Origin: CAZPUI01 sp964415525
GTDB taxonomy: Bacteria; Acidobacteriota; Holophagae; Holophagales; Holophagaceae
NCBI GenBank assembly: GCA_964415525.1
Contig: CAYQAS010000073.1
Span: forward strand, 1-21,427
Length of the DNA stretch: 21,427 bases
Direction of reading: 5' to 3'
Made by a program: the position numbers and the translations under genes. Every line of letters starts with the position of its first letter. Positions within the stretch are counted from its first letter, which is position 1. The notes under the pieces were generated by a model. The model searched no databases. It was given only the letters and a program-made list of their open reading frames with translations, and was not told the DNA's origin. Positions 7,052-14,597 of the stretch are shown here, piece by piece.

Positions 7052-7530
7052 ACACGCGCGGCCTCCTGCTCGCAGCCCTGCTGATCGCGCTGCCCGCCCG
7101 GGCCGGGGACAAGGAATTCGACCAGCTCGTGGGGCGTCTGCAGTCGCACTATCAAAAGGCCCCCATGGGCACCGGCTTCCTCGGTTTCATGGCCCGATGC
7201 TTCAGCCCCAACGGCGTCAGTGGCCTGCGCATGGCCATCTTCGAGGATGTGGACTCTGACCGTAAGCCGCTCGGACAGGACTTCGATGCCTTCGTAAAGC
7301 AGACGGTGGGCGCGGATCGCGAGCCCTTCGTCCGGGTTCGAAGCCGGAATGGCGAGCAGGTCTACATCTACTTGCAGCCCAAGGGCTCCAAGGCGGAACT
7401 CCTGCTCATCGCCGCGGAGAAGCACGATGCGGTGGTGATGAAGATGCGCCTGGACCCCGACAAACTTCAGGAATGGGTGACCAACCCCGAAGGCATGGCC
7501 CGGAAGAAGGGCAAGCACGGGGATAGCTAA
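7048..7530 (+). CDS. Small exported protein, possibly a divergent DUF4252 relative
   Basis: This 160-residue protein has a short signal peptide (residues 1-19, LLLAALLIALPARAG). The C-terminal half has the same order of elements as its neighbour: an acidic IFEDVDSD segment, then FVRVRSRNGEQVYIYLQP, then a hydrophobic ELLLIAAEKHDAVVMKMRLDPDKLQEW. In DUF4252 proteins those positions hold the WxRIVxVRSK, EVYL and IVGSIDxxKL segments. I infer it may be a diverged paralogue, but pairwise identity is low by eye. The GTG start at 7048 overlaps the upstream stop (GTGA) and is preceded by GAAGGAAGG. It is the last gene of the sigma operon and ends before the hairpin at 7546-7580. Confidence 0.6.
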   Translation: MNTRGLLLAALLIALPARAGDKEFDQLVGRLQSHYQKAPMGTGFLGFMARCFSPNGVSGLRMAIFEDVDSDRKPLGQDFDAFVKQTVGADREPFVRVRSRNGEQVYIYLQPKGSKAELLLIAAEKHDAVVMKMRLDPDKLQEWVTNPEGMARKKGKHGDS

Positions 7531-7545
7531 GGCTCTGGTTGACGC

Positions 7546-7580
7546 GCGAAGGGCGGCTCCAGATCGGGGCCGCCCTTCGC
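7546..7580. terminator. Bidirectional hairpin terminator between convergent genes
   Basis: GCGAAGGGCGGC (7546-7557) and GCCGCCCTTCGC (7569-7580) are perfect 12-bp inverted repeats. The stem can grow to 15 pairs with TCC/GGG (one G-U) around a five-base loop. It lies between the stops at 7530 (+) and 7584 (-). There is no strong T-run on either strand, so the efficiency as an intrinsic terminator is uncertain. Confidence 0.75.
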
Positions 7581-7583
7581 CCA

Positions 7584-8840
7584 TCAGCGCGCGGTTTCGG
7601 CGGGCGGATCCTCCAGCAGCATGCGGTGAAGCACCGGAACCAGCACCTCGTAGGGATCCCGTCGATCATGGACATGGACCGCCTGCACCGCATCCGATAT
7701 CTCGGGCACGCTGGCATCCCGCCCATCGGCCACCAGGAGCATGGGCGTGCGCATCAGCAGTCCGTGGTTCCACAGGTTCTGGAGGAAGGTCTGGGCGAAG
7801 TGCCCCCCCACCTTCGCATCCAGCAGCACCAGATCGTAGCGATGCGCGCTGGCGAGGGTCCTGGCCTCCAGGAAGGTCCCTGCCACGTACACATGCCGGA
7901 AGCCATCCTCCCGCAAGGGGTCCGCCAAGGCCGCGCCGCCCCCGGGATTGGAGGAGAGAATCAGAATTCGACGACTGGCCTTCCGAATCCGTTCCACGGC
8001 GGAAGCCGGTCTCAGGGTGGGCTTCCGATCCCCATCCGGCGCGAGGGCAGCGGTCGTTACCACCTCAGGAGCCTTGGCAGCCACCGGTACCGCCACGGGT
8101 GCGCCCACGCGATCCGCGATGTCCGTCTTTCGCTTCTTCTTGGGAAAGGCCTGCCCGAAAGTCGTAGGGAACCGCCGCGCCAGGATGCGCTCTATGTTCC
8201 GCTCCGCGAGAGGCTCCAGATCCTTCAGCAGCAGACCTGCCGCCGGTCCATCCGGTCCGGAAAGGACATGGGCCACCACGCCTCGACAGTAGATGTCCGG
8301 CGTATAGGGCAGTCCCCGGATGCATACCGCGTCAAACGTATCGCCACGCTGCAAGACGCCGACATTCCCCCAGGCGATTGCGACATCATCCAGGGCCACC
8401 CGCAGCCCCTGGAGGCTCAAGTCGAGAAGGGCACCCAGCACGATCCGTCCCTGGATGAACGTGCCCGTCACCTGCTCGAGGGCAAGCACCTGGATGCCCT
8501 CGGTGCGGGCAAAGGTGGCGCGAAACCGCTCCCGGCGCTCCCCTTCCGTGATGCTGGCGGGAATCCTGAAGACACCGGTCGAGACGACCTGAGTCAAGGC
8601 GTTGAAACGGCGGGATTCCAGCAGGAAGGAGAGGTAAACCGTCTGCCCCAGCGGCAAGGGCGGCGTGGTGGTGGTGAGGAAGGTATCGCCTGTGAGGCGA
8701 CCGATGGTGGTTTCGAATGGCAGCGCGTCCGACTGCGGAATCCAAAGCTGCACGGGTGTTTTCAGCAACAGCAGCTCATCCAGGTAGGCACGGATCGTCT
8801 CGCCGTCTCTCAGCTCCGCTTTCAGTCCAAGGTTCGCCAC
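7584..8840 (-). CDS. PilZ-domain protein with C-terminal degenerate receiver-like domain
   Basis: This is a 418-residue protein in three parts. Residues 1-95 look like a YcgR-type flanking domain (IGRLTGDTFLTTTTPPLPLGQTVYLSFL). Residues 98-215 are a PilZ domain with the cyclic-di-GMP motifs RxxxR (103-107, RERFR) and DxSxxG (140-145, DLSLQG). After a low-complexity linker (232-285, KKKRK and Ala/Val/Pro-rich), residues 290-412 resemble a response-regulator receiver: RILILSSNPG, then YDLVLLDAKVGG with Asp341 at the phosphorylation position, then TPMLLVADG. The acidic pair after strand 1 and the conserved Lys after strand 5 are missing, so ordinary phosphorylation is doubtful. The GTG start has GGAA upstream. 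It probably links cyclic-di-GMP to motility or surface behaviour; the partner is unknown. Confidence 0.8.
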   Translation of the reverse strand: MANLGLKAELRDGETIRAYLDELLLLKTPVQLWIPQSDALPFETTIGRLTGDTFLTTTTPPLPLGQTVYLSFLLESRRFNALTQVVSTGVFRIPASITEGERRERFRATFARTEGIQVLALEQVTGTFIQGRIVLGALLDLSLQGLRVALDDVAIAWGNVGVLQRGDTFDAVCIRGLPYTPDIYCRGVVAHVLSGPDGPAAGLLLKDLEPLAERNIERILARRFPTTFGQAFPKKKRKTDIADRVGAPVAVPVAAKAPEVVTTAALAPDGDRKPTLRPASAVERIRKASRRILILSSNPGGGAALADPLREDGFRHVYVAGTFLEARTLASAHRYDLVLLDAKVGGHFAQTFLQNLWNHGLLMRTPMLLVADGRDASVPEISDAVQAVHVHDRRDPYEVLVPVLHRMLLEDPPAETAR

Positions 8841-8874
8841 GTGCGGGTTCCAGAAGGTGCTGCGTATAGAGGAT

Positions 8875-8889
8875 GAGAGTCAGACTCTC
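8875..8889. promoter_or_regulatory. 15-bp inverted repeat upstream of the PilZ gene (candidate operator)
   Basis: GAGAGTC, one base, GACTCTC forms a perfect 7-bp inverted repeat 35 bases upstream of the PilZ GTG start, in the 119-base gap after the AlaX gene. A TATAC box on the minus strand lies at 8864-8868, between the repeat and the gene. No matching -35 was found. It could be an operator or chance. Confidence 0.3.
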
Positions 8890-8959
8890 GCGGCTTGCGC
8901 GCATCCCTGTCGGTATCGGTCAACGATGCAGGCCTCGACAGTTCGGGTATTCGTGAGAT

Positions 8960-10126
8960 TCATCGCCCGAGGAGGCGTTCCAGGGCTTCTTTACGTCGGG
9001 CGAGACTTCCCGCCCGGCCCTGGAAGAAGCCCTTGGCGCCGCCACCCTTACCGTCGAGCAGATCCGCCACCCCCTTGCCGACGGCCGTGACTTCGACACC
9101 TGAAGCCTCGCCGGCAGCCAGCACGAAGATGCCCTCGGCGGTCAGGAAGACAAGACACTCCGGGCGTTTGACCACGAGGGCCCGGGCCACCCGCTGCAGG
9201 AAGGACAGGTCGCGCCCTTCCATATGAGCCTCCACCAATGCCTCTGGCCGAGCCGCGAGGGCCTCCACGGTCGCCTCAACCAAGGCCTCCTCCAGATGGC
9301 GAGCCCGCCGTTCCGAAGCGTTCAGGGCCTCCAGCTTCTGGGCAGCCGCTTCCACCAGCCCCTCGTCCGGCGCTCCCAGCAGGGTGCGCAGGGCGAGGTT
9401 GCGACGTTCGTGAGCGTCCATGCGCCGCCGAGCCCGGCCACCCGCGACATAGAACAGCCGCGTACCTCCCCGGATGGCCTCGATGCCCAACAGCTTCACC
9501 ACCTCCAGCTCGGAGGTGGACGCCACATGGGTACCCCCGCAGGTGTTGAGGTCGAGCCCCGCAATGCCCACCAATCGGATGTCCCCGGTGTGCCCCTCTG
9601 GCAGCCCCCGACTGCGTACGGCTTCCTGCCCATAATCCTCCGCTGTCACCCAGCGCCAGGCCACGGGTCGCGCCTCGCGAATGGCCGCCGCGAGAGCATC
9701 CTCCAGTTCCAGCAGTTGCTCCGGAGCCATGGCCACGGTGTCCAACTCCACATCACAGACGGACTCCCCAAGGTGGAAGGCCGTGGTGACCCACCCGAAG
9801 CGGTCTTGGGCCAGGGCTGTCAGGAGGTGCTGCCCCGTGTGCTGCTGCATGTGATCGAAGCGGCGCGCCCAGTCCAGTTCCAGGTGAGCCGGTCCAAGCT
9901 TCACAGGACTCGACAGAAAGTGGCGAATTCCATCAGGACCCTTTTGCACATCCAGCACGGGGATGCCATTGAGACTCCCCCTATCCGCGGGCTGCCCGCC
10001 CCCCTCCGGGTAGAACACCGTGTCCTTGGTGCATGCCCATGCCCGTCCAGCCGTCTCCCCGACGGCGAAGACCTCCGTGTCCAGGCAGCGAAGCGTGGGG
10101 TCCAGATCGTAGGTGGATCGGCTCAT
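8960..10126 (-). CDS. AlaX-type alanyl-tRNA editing protein with DHHA1 domain
   Basis: This 388-residue stand-alone protein is related to the editing half of alanyl-tRNA synthetase. It hydrolyses mischarged Ser- or Gly-tRNA(Ala) in trans. The opening TVFYPEGGGQPADRG (residues 36-50) and both zinc motifs are intact: HTGQH at 96-100 and CGGTH at 196-200. GTRLFYVAGGRA near 221-232 is the end of the editing core. Residues about 240-388 form a helical linker and a DHHA1 domain ending with GKGGGAKGFFQGRA, the Gly-rich tRNA-binding segment. There is no aminoacylation domain, so it is not alaS. ATG 10126 gives the expected N-terminus; the upstream ribosome site is weak. It is divergent from argD across 208 bases. 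Confidence 0.9.
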   Translation of the reverse strand: MSRSTYDLDPTLRCLDTEVFAVGETAGRAWACTKDTVFYPEGGGQPADRGSLNGIPVLDVQKGPDGIRHFLSSPVKLGPAHLELDWARRFDHMQQHTGQHLLTALAQDRFGWVTTAFHLGESVCDVELDTVAMAPEQLLELEDALAAAIREARPVAWRWVTAEDYGQEAVRSRGLPEGHTGDIRLVGIAGLDLNTCGGTHVASTSELEVVKLLGIEAIRGGTRLFYVAGGRARRRMDAHERRNLALRTLLGAPDEGLVEAAAQKLEALNASERRARHLEEALVEATVEALAARPEALVEAHMEGRDLSFLQRVARALVVKRPECLVFLTAEGIFVLAAGEASGVEVTAVGKGVADLLDGKGGGAKGFFQGRAGSLARRKEALERLLGR

Positions 10127-10273
10127 GGCCCAAGTCTATCGGATGGCGCCCGGTGCCATTCTCCCGCTCGAAGGGTCCCTTCGGAGCCGCCCCCCCAGGC
10201 TTCTGGAGGCAAGTCCCCTCCTTTCAAGGCCTACTCCACGCACCGCTTTCCGCTTGAACGAGCCAGCATTCAC

Positions 10274-10288
10274 ATGCATCATATGCAT
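10274..10288. promoter_or_regulatory. Perfect 15-bp inverted repeat in the AT-rich argD upstream region
   Basis: ATGCAT CAT ATGCAT (6-3-6) is a perfect inverted repeat within an AT-rich island (about 10265-10340) in otherwise G+C-rich DNA, between divergent alaX-like and argD. Related TGCAT-type words recur at 10313-10324 (TCTGCATACAGA, itself nearly palindromic) and at the argD start. The position suits an operator controlling the arginine cluster. It does not match the classical ArgR box (TGAAT...ATTCA). Confidence 0.45.
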
Positions 10289-10334
10289 TGAAAGTCGTTT
10301 TGATTTTCTGTTTCTGCATACAGATTCGGATTTT

Positions 10335-11483
10335 ATGCAAACCCAACCCCTACTCCCCACCTACGTCCCCTACCCCTTCCCCCTGGTCCGGGGCGAAGGC
10401 GACCGCGTGTTCGACGACACCGGAAAGGCCTACTGGGACTTCTACGGCGGCCATTGCGTGTGCAGCACGGGCCACAGCCATCCCTCCGTCGTCGCCGCCA
10501 TCGCCGCTCAGGCCGGAACCCTGCTCTTCTACTCCACGGCGGCCCGGATCCCTGTGCGGGAAGCGGCAGCTGAAGCCCTGGTGGCCTTCGCCAGCCAAGG
10601 ACTCTCGGAACCCTTCGCCTCAGTCTTCTTCTGCAACTCCGGCGCCGAAGCCAACGAACATGCCCTCAAGGTGGCCGCTCAACTCACGGGACGCTCCGCC
10701 TTCGTCGCCTTTCAGGGAGGCTGGCATGGGCGAACCACCCTCGCCCTCTCGGTGACCGACGACGCCAAGCTGAGGCCCGTCGCCGCTCCCCTACTGGCCA
10801 AGACACTGGTGCTGCCCTGGGCGGACGAGGCCGCGCTGGCCGCCGCCGATTTCTCCGGCATCGCCGCCGTGATTCTGGAGCCGATCCAGAGCATGGCGGG
10901 CATCCGAACGGCACCGCCCTCCTTCTTCCATGCCCTGCGGTCCAAGTGCGACGCAGCTGGGACCCTGCTCATCTTCGATGAGGTGCAGACCGGTGTGGGA
11001 CGGCTGGGAACACCTTACGCCGCCGGTTTCTATCGCGTGACGCCGGACTTGGCCACCAGCGCCAAGGGCCTCGCCAGTGGCGTCCCCATGGGGGCGATCC
11101 TCATGCGGGCATCCGTCGCAGCCCGACTGAAGCCCGGGGACCTCGGCAGCACCTTCGGCGGCGGCCCCCTTGCCTGCGCCGCCCTCCTGGCCACCCTCCA
11201 AGTGATCCAGGAAGAAGGTCTGATGAAACGAGCCGCCTCGCTGGCACACCGTATCCGCCAGCAGCTGTCCGGAACAGTGGTGACCCAAGTCCAGGGAGAA
11301 GGCCTCCTCTTAGGCCTCCGCGCCCCCGGATCTGCGGCCTTGCTGAAGGCCCACCTCCAAGCCAACGCCATCCTCGTGGGCGGCAGCGGAGACCCCGACG
11401 TCCTGCGCCTCATGCCCCCCCTCACCCTCACCGATGCGGCCGTCGACACCCTCATTTCGGCGATCCGGTCCTTCCAGAGCTGA
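10335..11483 (+). CDS. argD: Acylornithine aminotransferase (class III, PLP-dependent)
   Basis: This 382-residue class III aminotransferase converts N-acyl-glutamate semialdehyde and glutamate to N-acyl-ornithine and 2-oxoglutarate. Seen: YWDFYGGHCVCSTGHSHP at 33-50, the ArgD-type entry; NSGAEANEHALK at 101-112; FDEVQTGVGRLG at 214-225 with the PLP-ring Asp215; and TSAKGLASGVPMGA at 241-254 with Lys244 as the PLP Schiff-base residue. The YGGH form is the one I associate with Bacteroidetes ArgD. I chose ATG 10335 because upstream in-frame codons read as non-coding and lie over the AT-rich regulatory region; only a weak GGA precedes it, so the mRNA may be short-leadered. It is the first gene of the arginine cluster, 131 bases before the carbamoyltransferase. 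Confidence 0.9.
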   Translation: MQTQPLLPTYVPYPFPLVRGEGDRVFDDTGKAYWDFYGGHCVCSTGHSHPSVVAAIAAQAGTLLFYSTAARIPVREAAAEALVAFASQGLSEPFASVFFCNSGAEANEHALKVAAQLTGRSAFVAFQGGWHGRTTLALSVTDDAKLRPVAAPLLAKTLVLPWADEAALAAADFSGIAAVILEPIQSMAGIRTAPPSFFHALRSKCDAAGTLLIFDEVQTGVGRLGTPYAAGFYRVTPDLATSAKGLASGVPMGAILMRASVAARLKPGDLGSTFGGGPLACAALLATLQVIQEEGLMKRAASLAHRIRQQLSGTVVTQVQGEGLLLGLRAPGSAALLKAHLQANAILVGGSGDPDVLRLMPPLTLTDAAVDTLISAIRSFQS

Positions 11484-11614
11484 CACAAGCGTTCGCCCGA
11501 GTCCCAACACTTGACCGGGCAAGAAGGAAGCGCCACAGGCCTCCCGCATCGCCTGTCCACAGGTCCTCGGGCGATCGCCCAAACGATGTCCAATCCGAAT
11601 CCACAGGAGTACCT
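11484..11614 (+). other. 131-base spacer between argD and the carbamoyltransferase with alternative hairpins
   Basis: This is the longest gap inside the arginine cluster. TCGCCCGAG (11493-11501) can pair with CTCGGGCGA (11566-11574), and the latter also lies in the self-complementary GGGCGATCGCCC (11569-11580). ACAGGC and GCCTGT form a small stem between them. The strong AGGAG site lies just before ATG 11615. There is no clear T-run, and no promoter could be assigned. Confidence 0.35.
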
Positions 11615-12607
11615 ATGAACCACTTCACGCGCATCGCGGATCTCGGCCCCGAGGGTGTGGCTCGCATCCTGACTCAGGCCACGGCATGGAAGGGCGGACC
11701 CCACCCGAAACACCTCGTCGACAAGATCCTCGGCATGGTCTTCTTCAATCCCAGCCTGCGGACTCGCGCTTCCTTCGAAGCCTGCATGGCCCGGGGCGGC
11801 GGCAGCGCCATCGTGCTCGAGGTGGGTAACGGCGTGTGGAAGCTGGAAGACAGGCTCGGCGCCATCATGAATGGCGATCGGGCGGAACACGTCCGGGAAG
11901 CGGTGCCCGTGCTGGCCCGGTATGTGGATGCCCTGGCAGTGAGGACCTTCGCCTCCTGCGAGGACGATGATGCCGACAACCTCGATCCCGTGATGAACGC
12001 CTTCCGAGAGCTCTCGACAGTCCCTGTCCTCAGCATGGAAAGCGCCCGAGAACATCCCCACCAGGGCCTCGCGGACCTGCTCACGGTGCAGGAAACCTTC
12101 GGCGCCACCCAAGGCGTGCCCGTCACCCTCACCTGGGCCCCCCACATCAAGCCCCTGCCCAAGGCCGTGCCCAACAGCTTCCTGCTCACCGCCGCCGCTG
12201 CGGGCTGCGATGTGCGAGTGGCCCATCCGAAGGGCTTCGAGCTTCACCCCTCTGTCATCGCCGAGGCAGAGGCCATGGCCCAGGCCTCCGGCGGCAAGGT
12301 GTCCTTTACCCACGACCAGGATGCGGCCCTCAACGGAAGCCATGCCGTGTATGCCAAGGCCTGGGGCCCCACCACCTCCAGTGGTCTCGGCGCGGAAGCC
12401 GTGAAGCAGCATCCCGAGTGGCAGACCAGCCGCGAGGCCATGGAGCAGGCCGCCAAGGACGCCATCTTTCTCCACTGCCTGCCCGTGCGCCGCAACGTCG
12501 AAGTTGGGGACGCCGTCCTCGACCACCCCAGCTGCAAGGTCGTGGACGAGGCCGAGAACCGCTTCCATGTGCAGCGCGCCGTCCTCGACTGGCTGCTGAA
12601 TGGCTGA
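11615..12607 (+). CDS. argF': N-acylornithine carbamoyltransferase (acetyl- or succinyl-ornithine type)
   Basis: This 330-residue transcarbamylase moves carbamoyl from carbamoyl phosphate to an N-acyl-ornithine, giving N-acyl-citrulline. Seen: FFNPSLRTR at 43-51 (carbamoyl-phosphate loop), HPHQ at 147-150, TWAPHIKPLPKAVPNSF at 173-189, HCLPVRRNV at 287-295 and DEAENRFHVQ at 311-320. The last three are marks of the AOTCase/SOTCase branch, not ordinary ArgF. The residue that decides the acyl group in characterised enzymes (Glu92 in Xanthomonas AOTCase, Pro90 in Bacteroides fragilis SOTCase, by my recollection) is Ala90 here, in the segment MNGDRAEHV. The acyl group is therefore unresolved. ATG 11615 has AGGAG upstream. 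The neighbours supply the rest of an acylated-intermediate pathway. Confidence 0.9.
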   Translation: MNHFTRIADLGPEGVARILTQATAWKGGPHPKHLVDKILGMVFFNPSLRTRASFEACMARGGGSAIVLEVGNGVWKLEDRLGAIMNGDRAEHVREAVPVLARYVDALAVRTFASCEDDDADNLDPVMNAFRELSTVPVLSMESAREHPHQGLADLLTVQETFGATQGVPVTLTWAPHIKPLPKAVPNSFLLTAAAAGCDVRVAHPKGFELHPSVIAEAEAMAQASGGKVSFTHDQDAALNGSHAVYAKAWGPTTSSGLGAEAVKQHPEWQTSREAMEQAAKDAIFLHCLPVRRNVEVGDAVLDHPSCKVVDEAENRFHVQRAVLDWLLNG

Positions 12608-12639
12608 ATGTTCCCCCTTCCTGATCGCTGGAGTCCTCC

Positions 12640-13542
12640 ATGCCCATGACGCCTTCTCCCTTCCATGCGCTGCACCAGGCGGCGGATTATGTGCGCCGTT
12701 TCCGTGACCGGATCTTCGTGATCAAGCTCGGCGGTGAACTGCTCGCGGATGTTTCCGTGCGACGTGCGCTGGTGGCGCAGGTTGGCGTATTGGCAGCCTT
12801 CGGCATCCAGCTGGTGATCGTCCACGGCGGAGGCCCCGAACTGGACGCGTTCTGCCAGAAACTGTCCCTTCCTCAGGACAAGGTGGCGGGTCGACGGGTC
12901 ACGACCCCCGAGGTCCTGGAAGCTGCCAAGGCCGTGTTCTGTGGCATGCAGGTGGACCTGTTGGCGGATCTCCAGGCCGCTGGGATTCCCACCGCGGGTC
13001 TTAGCGGCGTGGATGGCGCCCTCTTTCAGGCCCGAAAACGGCCGGTCGTGCAGCTCGTGCCGGATGGCGCCACGGAGCCCATCGATGTGGACTTCGGCAT
13101 GGTGGGGGACGTGGAGAAGGTCGAGCCTGCCCTCGTGAAGCACCTCCTGGCAGGTCGGTTCGTGCCGGTGATTGCCCCGCTGTCCGCCGATGCCGAAGGC
13201 CAAGTGTTCAACACCAACGCCGACACCCTCGCCAGCGCCCTGGCAGCAGCCCTCGGCGCGGAGAAGCTCTTCTTCTGCCTCGGCGTGCCAGGACTCCTCA
13301 CGGACGCTTCCGACCCCAGCACCCTCGTCACCTTTGCCACGCCGCAGAAGCTGGAAAAGCTCCAGGCATTCGGCGCCGTCAAGGCAGGCATGCGGCCCAA
13401 GCTGGAGGCGGCCCTGGCGGCCCTGCAAGGGGGTGTACACAGCGTCCATCTCGTGAGCGGCGTCGCCCAGGACGCCCTGCTGGCCGAGGTCTTCACCAAT
13501 GAAGGCAGCGGCACCCTGCTCCAGCTGGAGGACACGCCGTGA
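12640..13542 (+). CDS. argB: N-acylglutamate kinase
   Basis: This 300-residue amino-acid kinase-family protein phosphorylates the gamma-carboxylate of N-acetyl- or N-succinyl-glutamate. Seen: VIKLGGELL at 27-35 with Lys29 for phosphates; IVHGGGPELD at 60-69; GRRVTTPEVLE at 84-94 (NAGK form GxRVT); LSGVDG at 121-126; NTNADTLASALAAALGAEKL (substrate and nucleotide site) in the second half; and VKAGMRPKLEAAL near the end (usual form GGMIPKL). The usual LTDVxGVL is CLGVPGLL, a modest departure. ATG 12640 is preceded by GGAG at good spacing; ATG 12646 is an alternative. The stop overlaps the deacylase start (GTGA), so the two are coupled. Which acyl group it takes cannot be told from sequence. Confidence 0.9.
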   Translation: MPMTPSPFHALHQAADYVRRFRDRIFVIKLGGELLADVSVRRALVAQVGVLAAFGIQLVIVHGGGPELDAFCQKLSLPQDKVAGRRVTTPEVLEAAKAVFCGMQVDLLADLQAAGIPTAGLSGVDGALFQARKRPVVQLVPDGATEPIDVDFGMVGDVEKVEPALVKHLLAGRFVPVIAPLSADAEGQVFNTNADTLASALAAALGAEKLFFCLGVPGLLTDASDPSTLVTFATPQKLEKLQAFGAVKAGMRPKLEAALAALQGGVHSVHLVSGVAQDALLAEVFTNEGSGTLLQLEDTP

Positions 13543-14597
13543 ACCTGCCGGAGCTTCTGCAACAGCTCGTGAACATCCCCAGCCTCAGCGGCCAGGAAGG
13601 GGCGGCAGCGGACTTCGTCGTCGGCCTCGTGGAGAGCTGGGGCGTCCCCGTCCATCGCCTCGGCCACAACATCTGGTTTGAAATCGGACAGGGCGGGCCT
13701 CGCTTGCTCCTGGCAAGCCACCTCGACACCGTGCCCCCCTGTGCAGGCTGGGAGGGCGATCCCTGGCAATCGGCTTGGGTGGATGGACACCTTACGGGAC
13801 TTGGCGCCAACGACGCCAAAGGCTGTGTGGCCGCACTTCTGGGCGCCGCATGGGCGCTCAAGGACGTGGAGCTCCCCGGGACAGCCGTCTTCGCATTCAC
13901 GGCGGAGGAGGAGACTGGGGGCGTGCATGGGATGGGACAAGTGCTGTCGCATTTCGGCCCTCTGGATGCGGCCCTGGTGGGGGAGCCCACAAGCCTCCAC
14001 CCCTGCATTGCGCAGCGGGGCATGCTCCTACTGGATTGTACAGCCCACGGAGAGAGCGGCCACGTGGCCCATGCCGCCTTGGCGGAGAACGCCATCCACA
14101 AGGCCAGTCGGGATATCGCTCGCTTGGCGACGCTGTCATTTGAGCCACACGACCTCCTCGGCGTAACCAAGGCTCAGGTCACCCAGGTGCAGGGAGGCCT
14201 GCGCACCAACCAGGTCCCGGATGCCTGTGCCTTCACGGTGGACCTGCGCACGACCCCCAACCTGGATCACACCGAACTCGCGGGTCGCATCGCCACCGAG
14301 CTGGAGAGCGAGGTCAAAGTCCGGAGCGCCCGCTACATCCCCAAGGCGACCTCCAGTCAGAGCGCCATCGCCCAGGCTGCCCGGGAAGCCAGCGGAAAGG
14401 CCTTCGTTGGCAGCGCCACGACCTCCGACTGGGCCTTCCTGGGCGACCTTCCGGCTGTCAAAATCGGCCCCGGCGACACCCACCGGAGCCACAGGGCCAA
14501 CGAATTCCTGCTCCAGTCCGAACTGGAGGCAGGCGCCGCCTTCTATGCCCTGGCTGTCCAGCGGTACTTCGCTCGCGTGGGAGTCGTTCATGTCTAG
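13539..14597 (+). CDS. argE: M20-family metallopeptidase, probable N-acylcitrulline/ornithine deacylase (ArgE-like)
   Basis: This 352-residue binuclear-zinc amidohydrolase has the metal and catalytic residues in order: SHLDTVPP (His61, Asp63), GLGANDAKG (Asp92), TAEEETGG (Glu123 catalytic, Glu124 metal), GEPTS (Glu149) and a C-terminal GDTHRSHRANEF, with His318 as the likely last ligand. The dimerisation domain occupies about 160-275. In this cluster, with an acylornithine carbamoyltransferase and no ordinary argF, its natural substrate should be N-acyl-citrulline, giving citrulline for ArgG. It resembles the shorter ArgE/LysK group more than the 383-residue E. coli ArgE. The GTG start overlaps the argB stop, and the 3' end overlaps argH by eight bases. 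Confidence 0.85.
   Translation: MNLPELLQQLVNIPSLSGQEGAAADFVVGLVESWGVPVHRLGHNIWFEIGQGGPRLLLASHLDTVPPCAGWEGDPWQSAWVDGHLTGLGANDAKGCVAALLGAAWALKDVELPGTAVFAFTAEEETGGVHGMGQVLSHFGPLDAALVGEPTSLHPCIAQRGMLLLDCTAHGESGHVAHAALAENAIHKASRDIARLATLSFEPHDLLGVTKAQVTQVQGGLRTNQVPDACAFTVDLRTTPNLDHTELAGRIATELESEVKVRSARYIPKATSSQSAIAQAAREASGKAFVGSATTSDWAFLGDLPAVKIGPGDTHRSHRANEFLLQSELEAGAAFYALAVQRYFARVGVVHV

Noticed and set aside
7539..8876. Plus-strand open frame of 445 codons antisense to the PilZ gene
   Set aside because: It is a shadow typical of G+C-rich DNA; the minus strand has clear PilZ motifs and the plus-strand product is His/Arg/Gly-rich with no known features.
9224..10291. Plus-strand open frame antisense to the AlaX-type gene
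   Set aside because: The opposite strand carries intact HTGQH and CGGTH motifs; this frame shows none.
10265..10295. Classical ArgR box before argD
   Set aside because: The region has ATTCA and TTGAA words but in the wrong orientation relative to the TGAAT...ATTCA consensus, and the palindrome centre does not match.
11569..11580. GGGCGATCGCCC as a stand-alone terminator
   Set aside because: The hairpin would have only a four-base-pair stem with no following T-run.
11030..12568. 512-codon minus-strand open frame across argD and the carbamoyltransferase gene
   Set aside because: It spans two well-supported plus-strand genes and their spacer, and its product shows no domain features.
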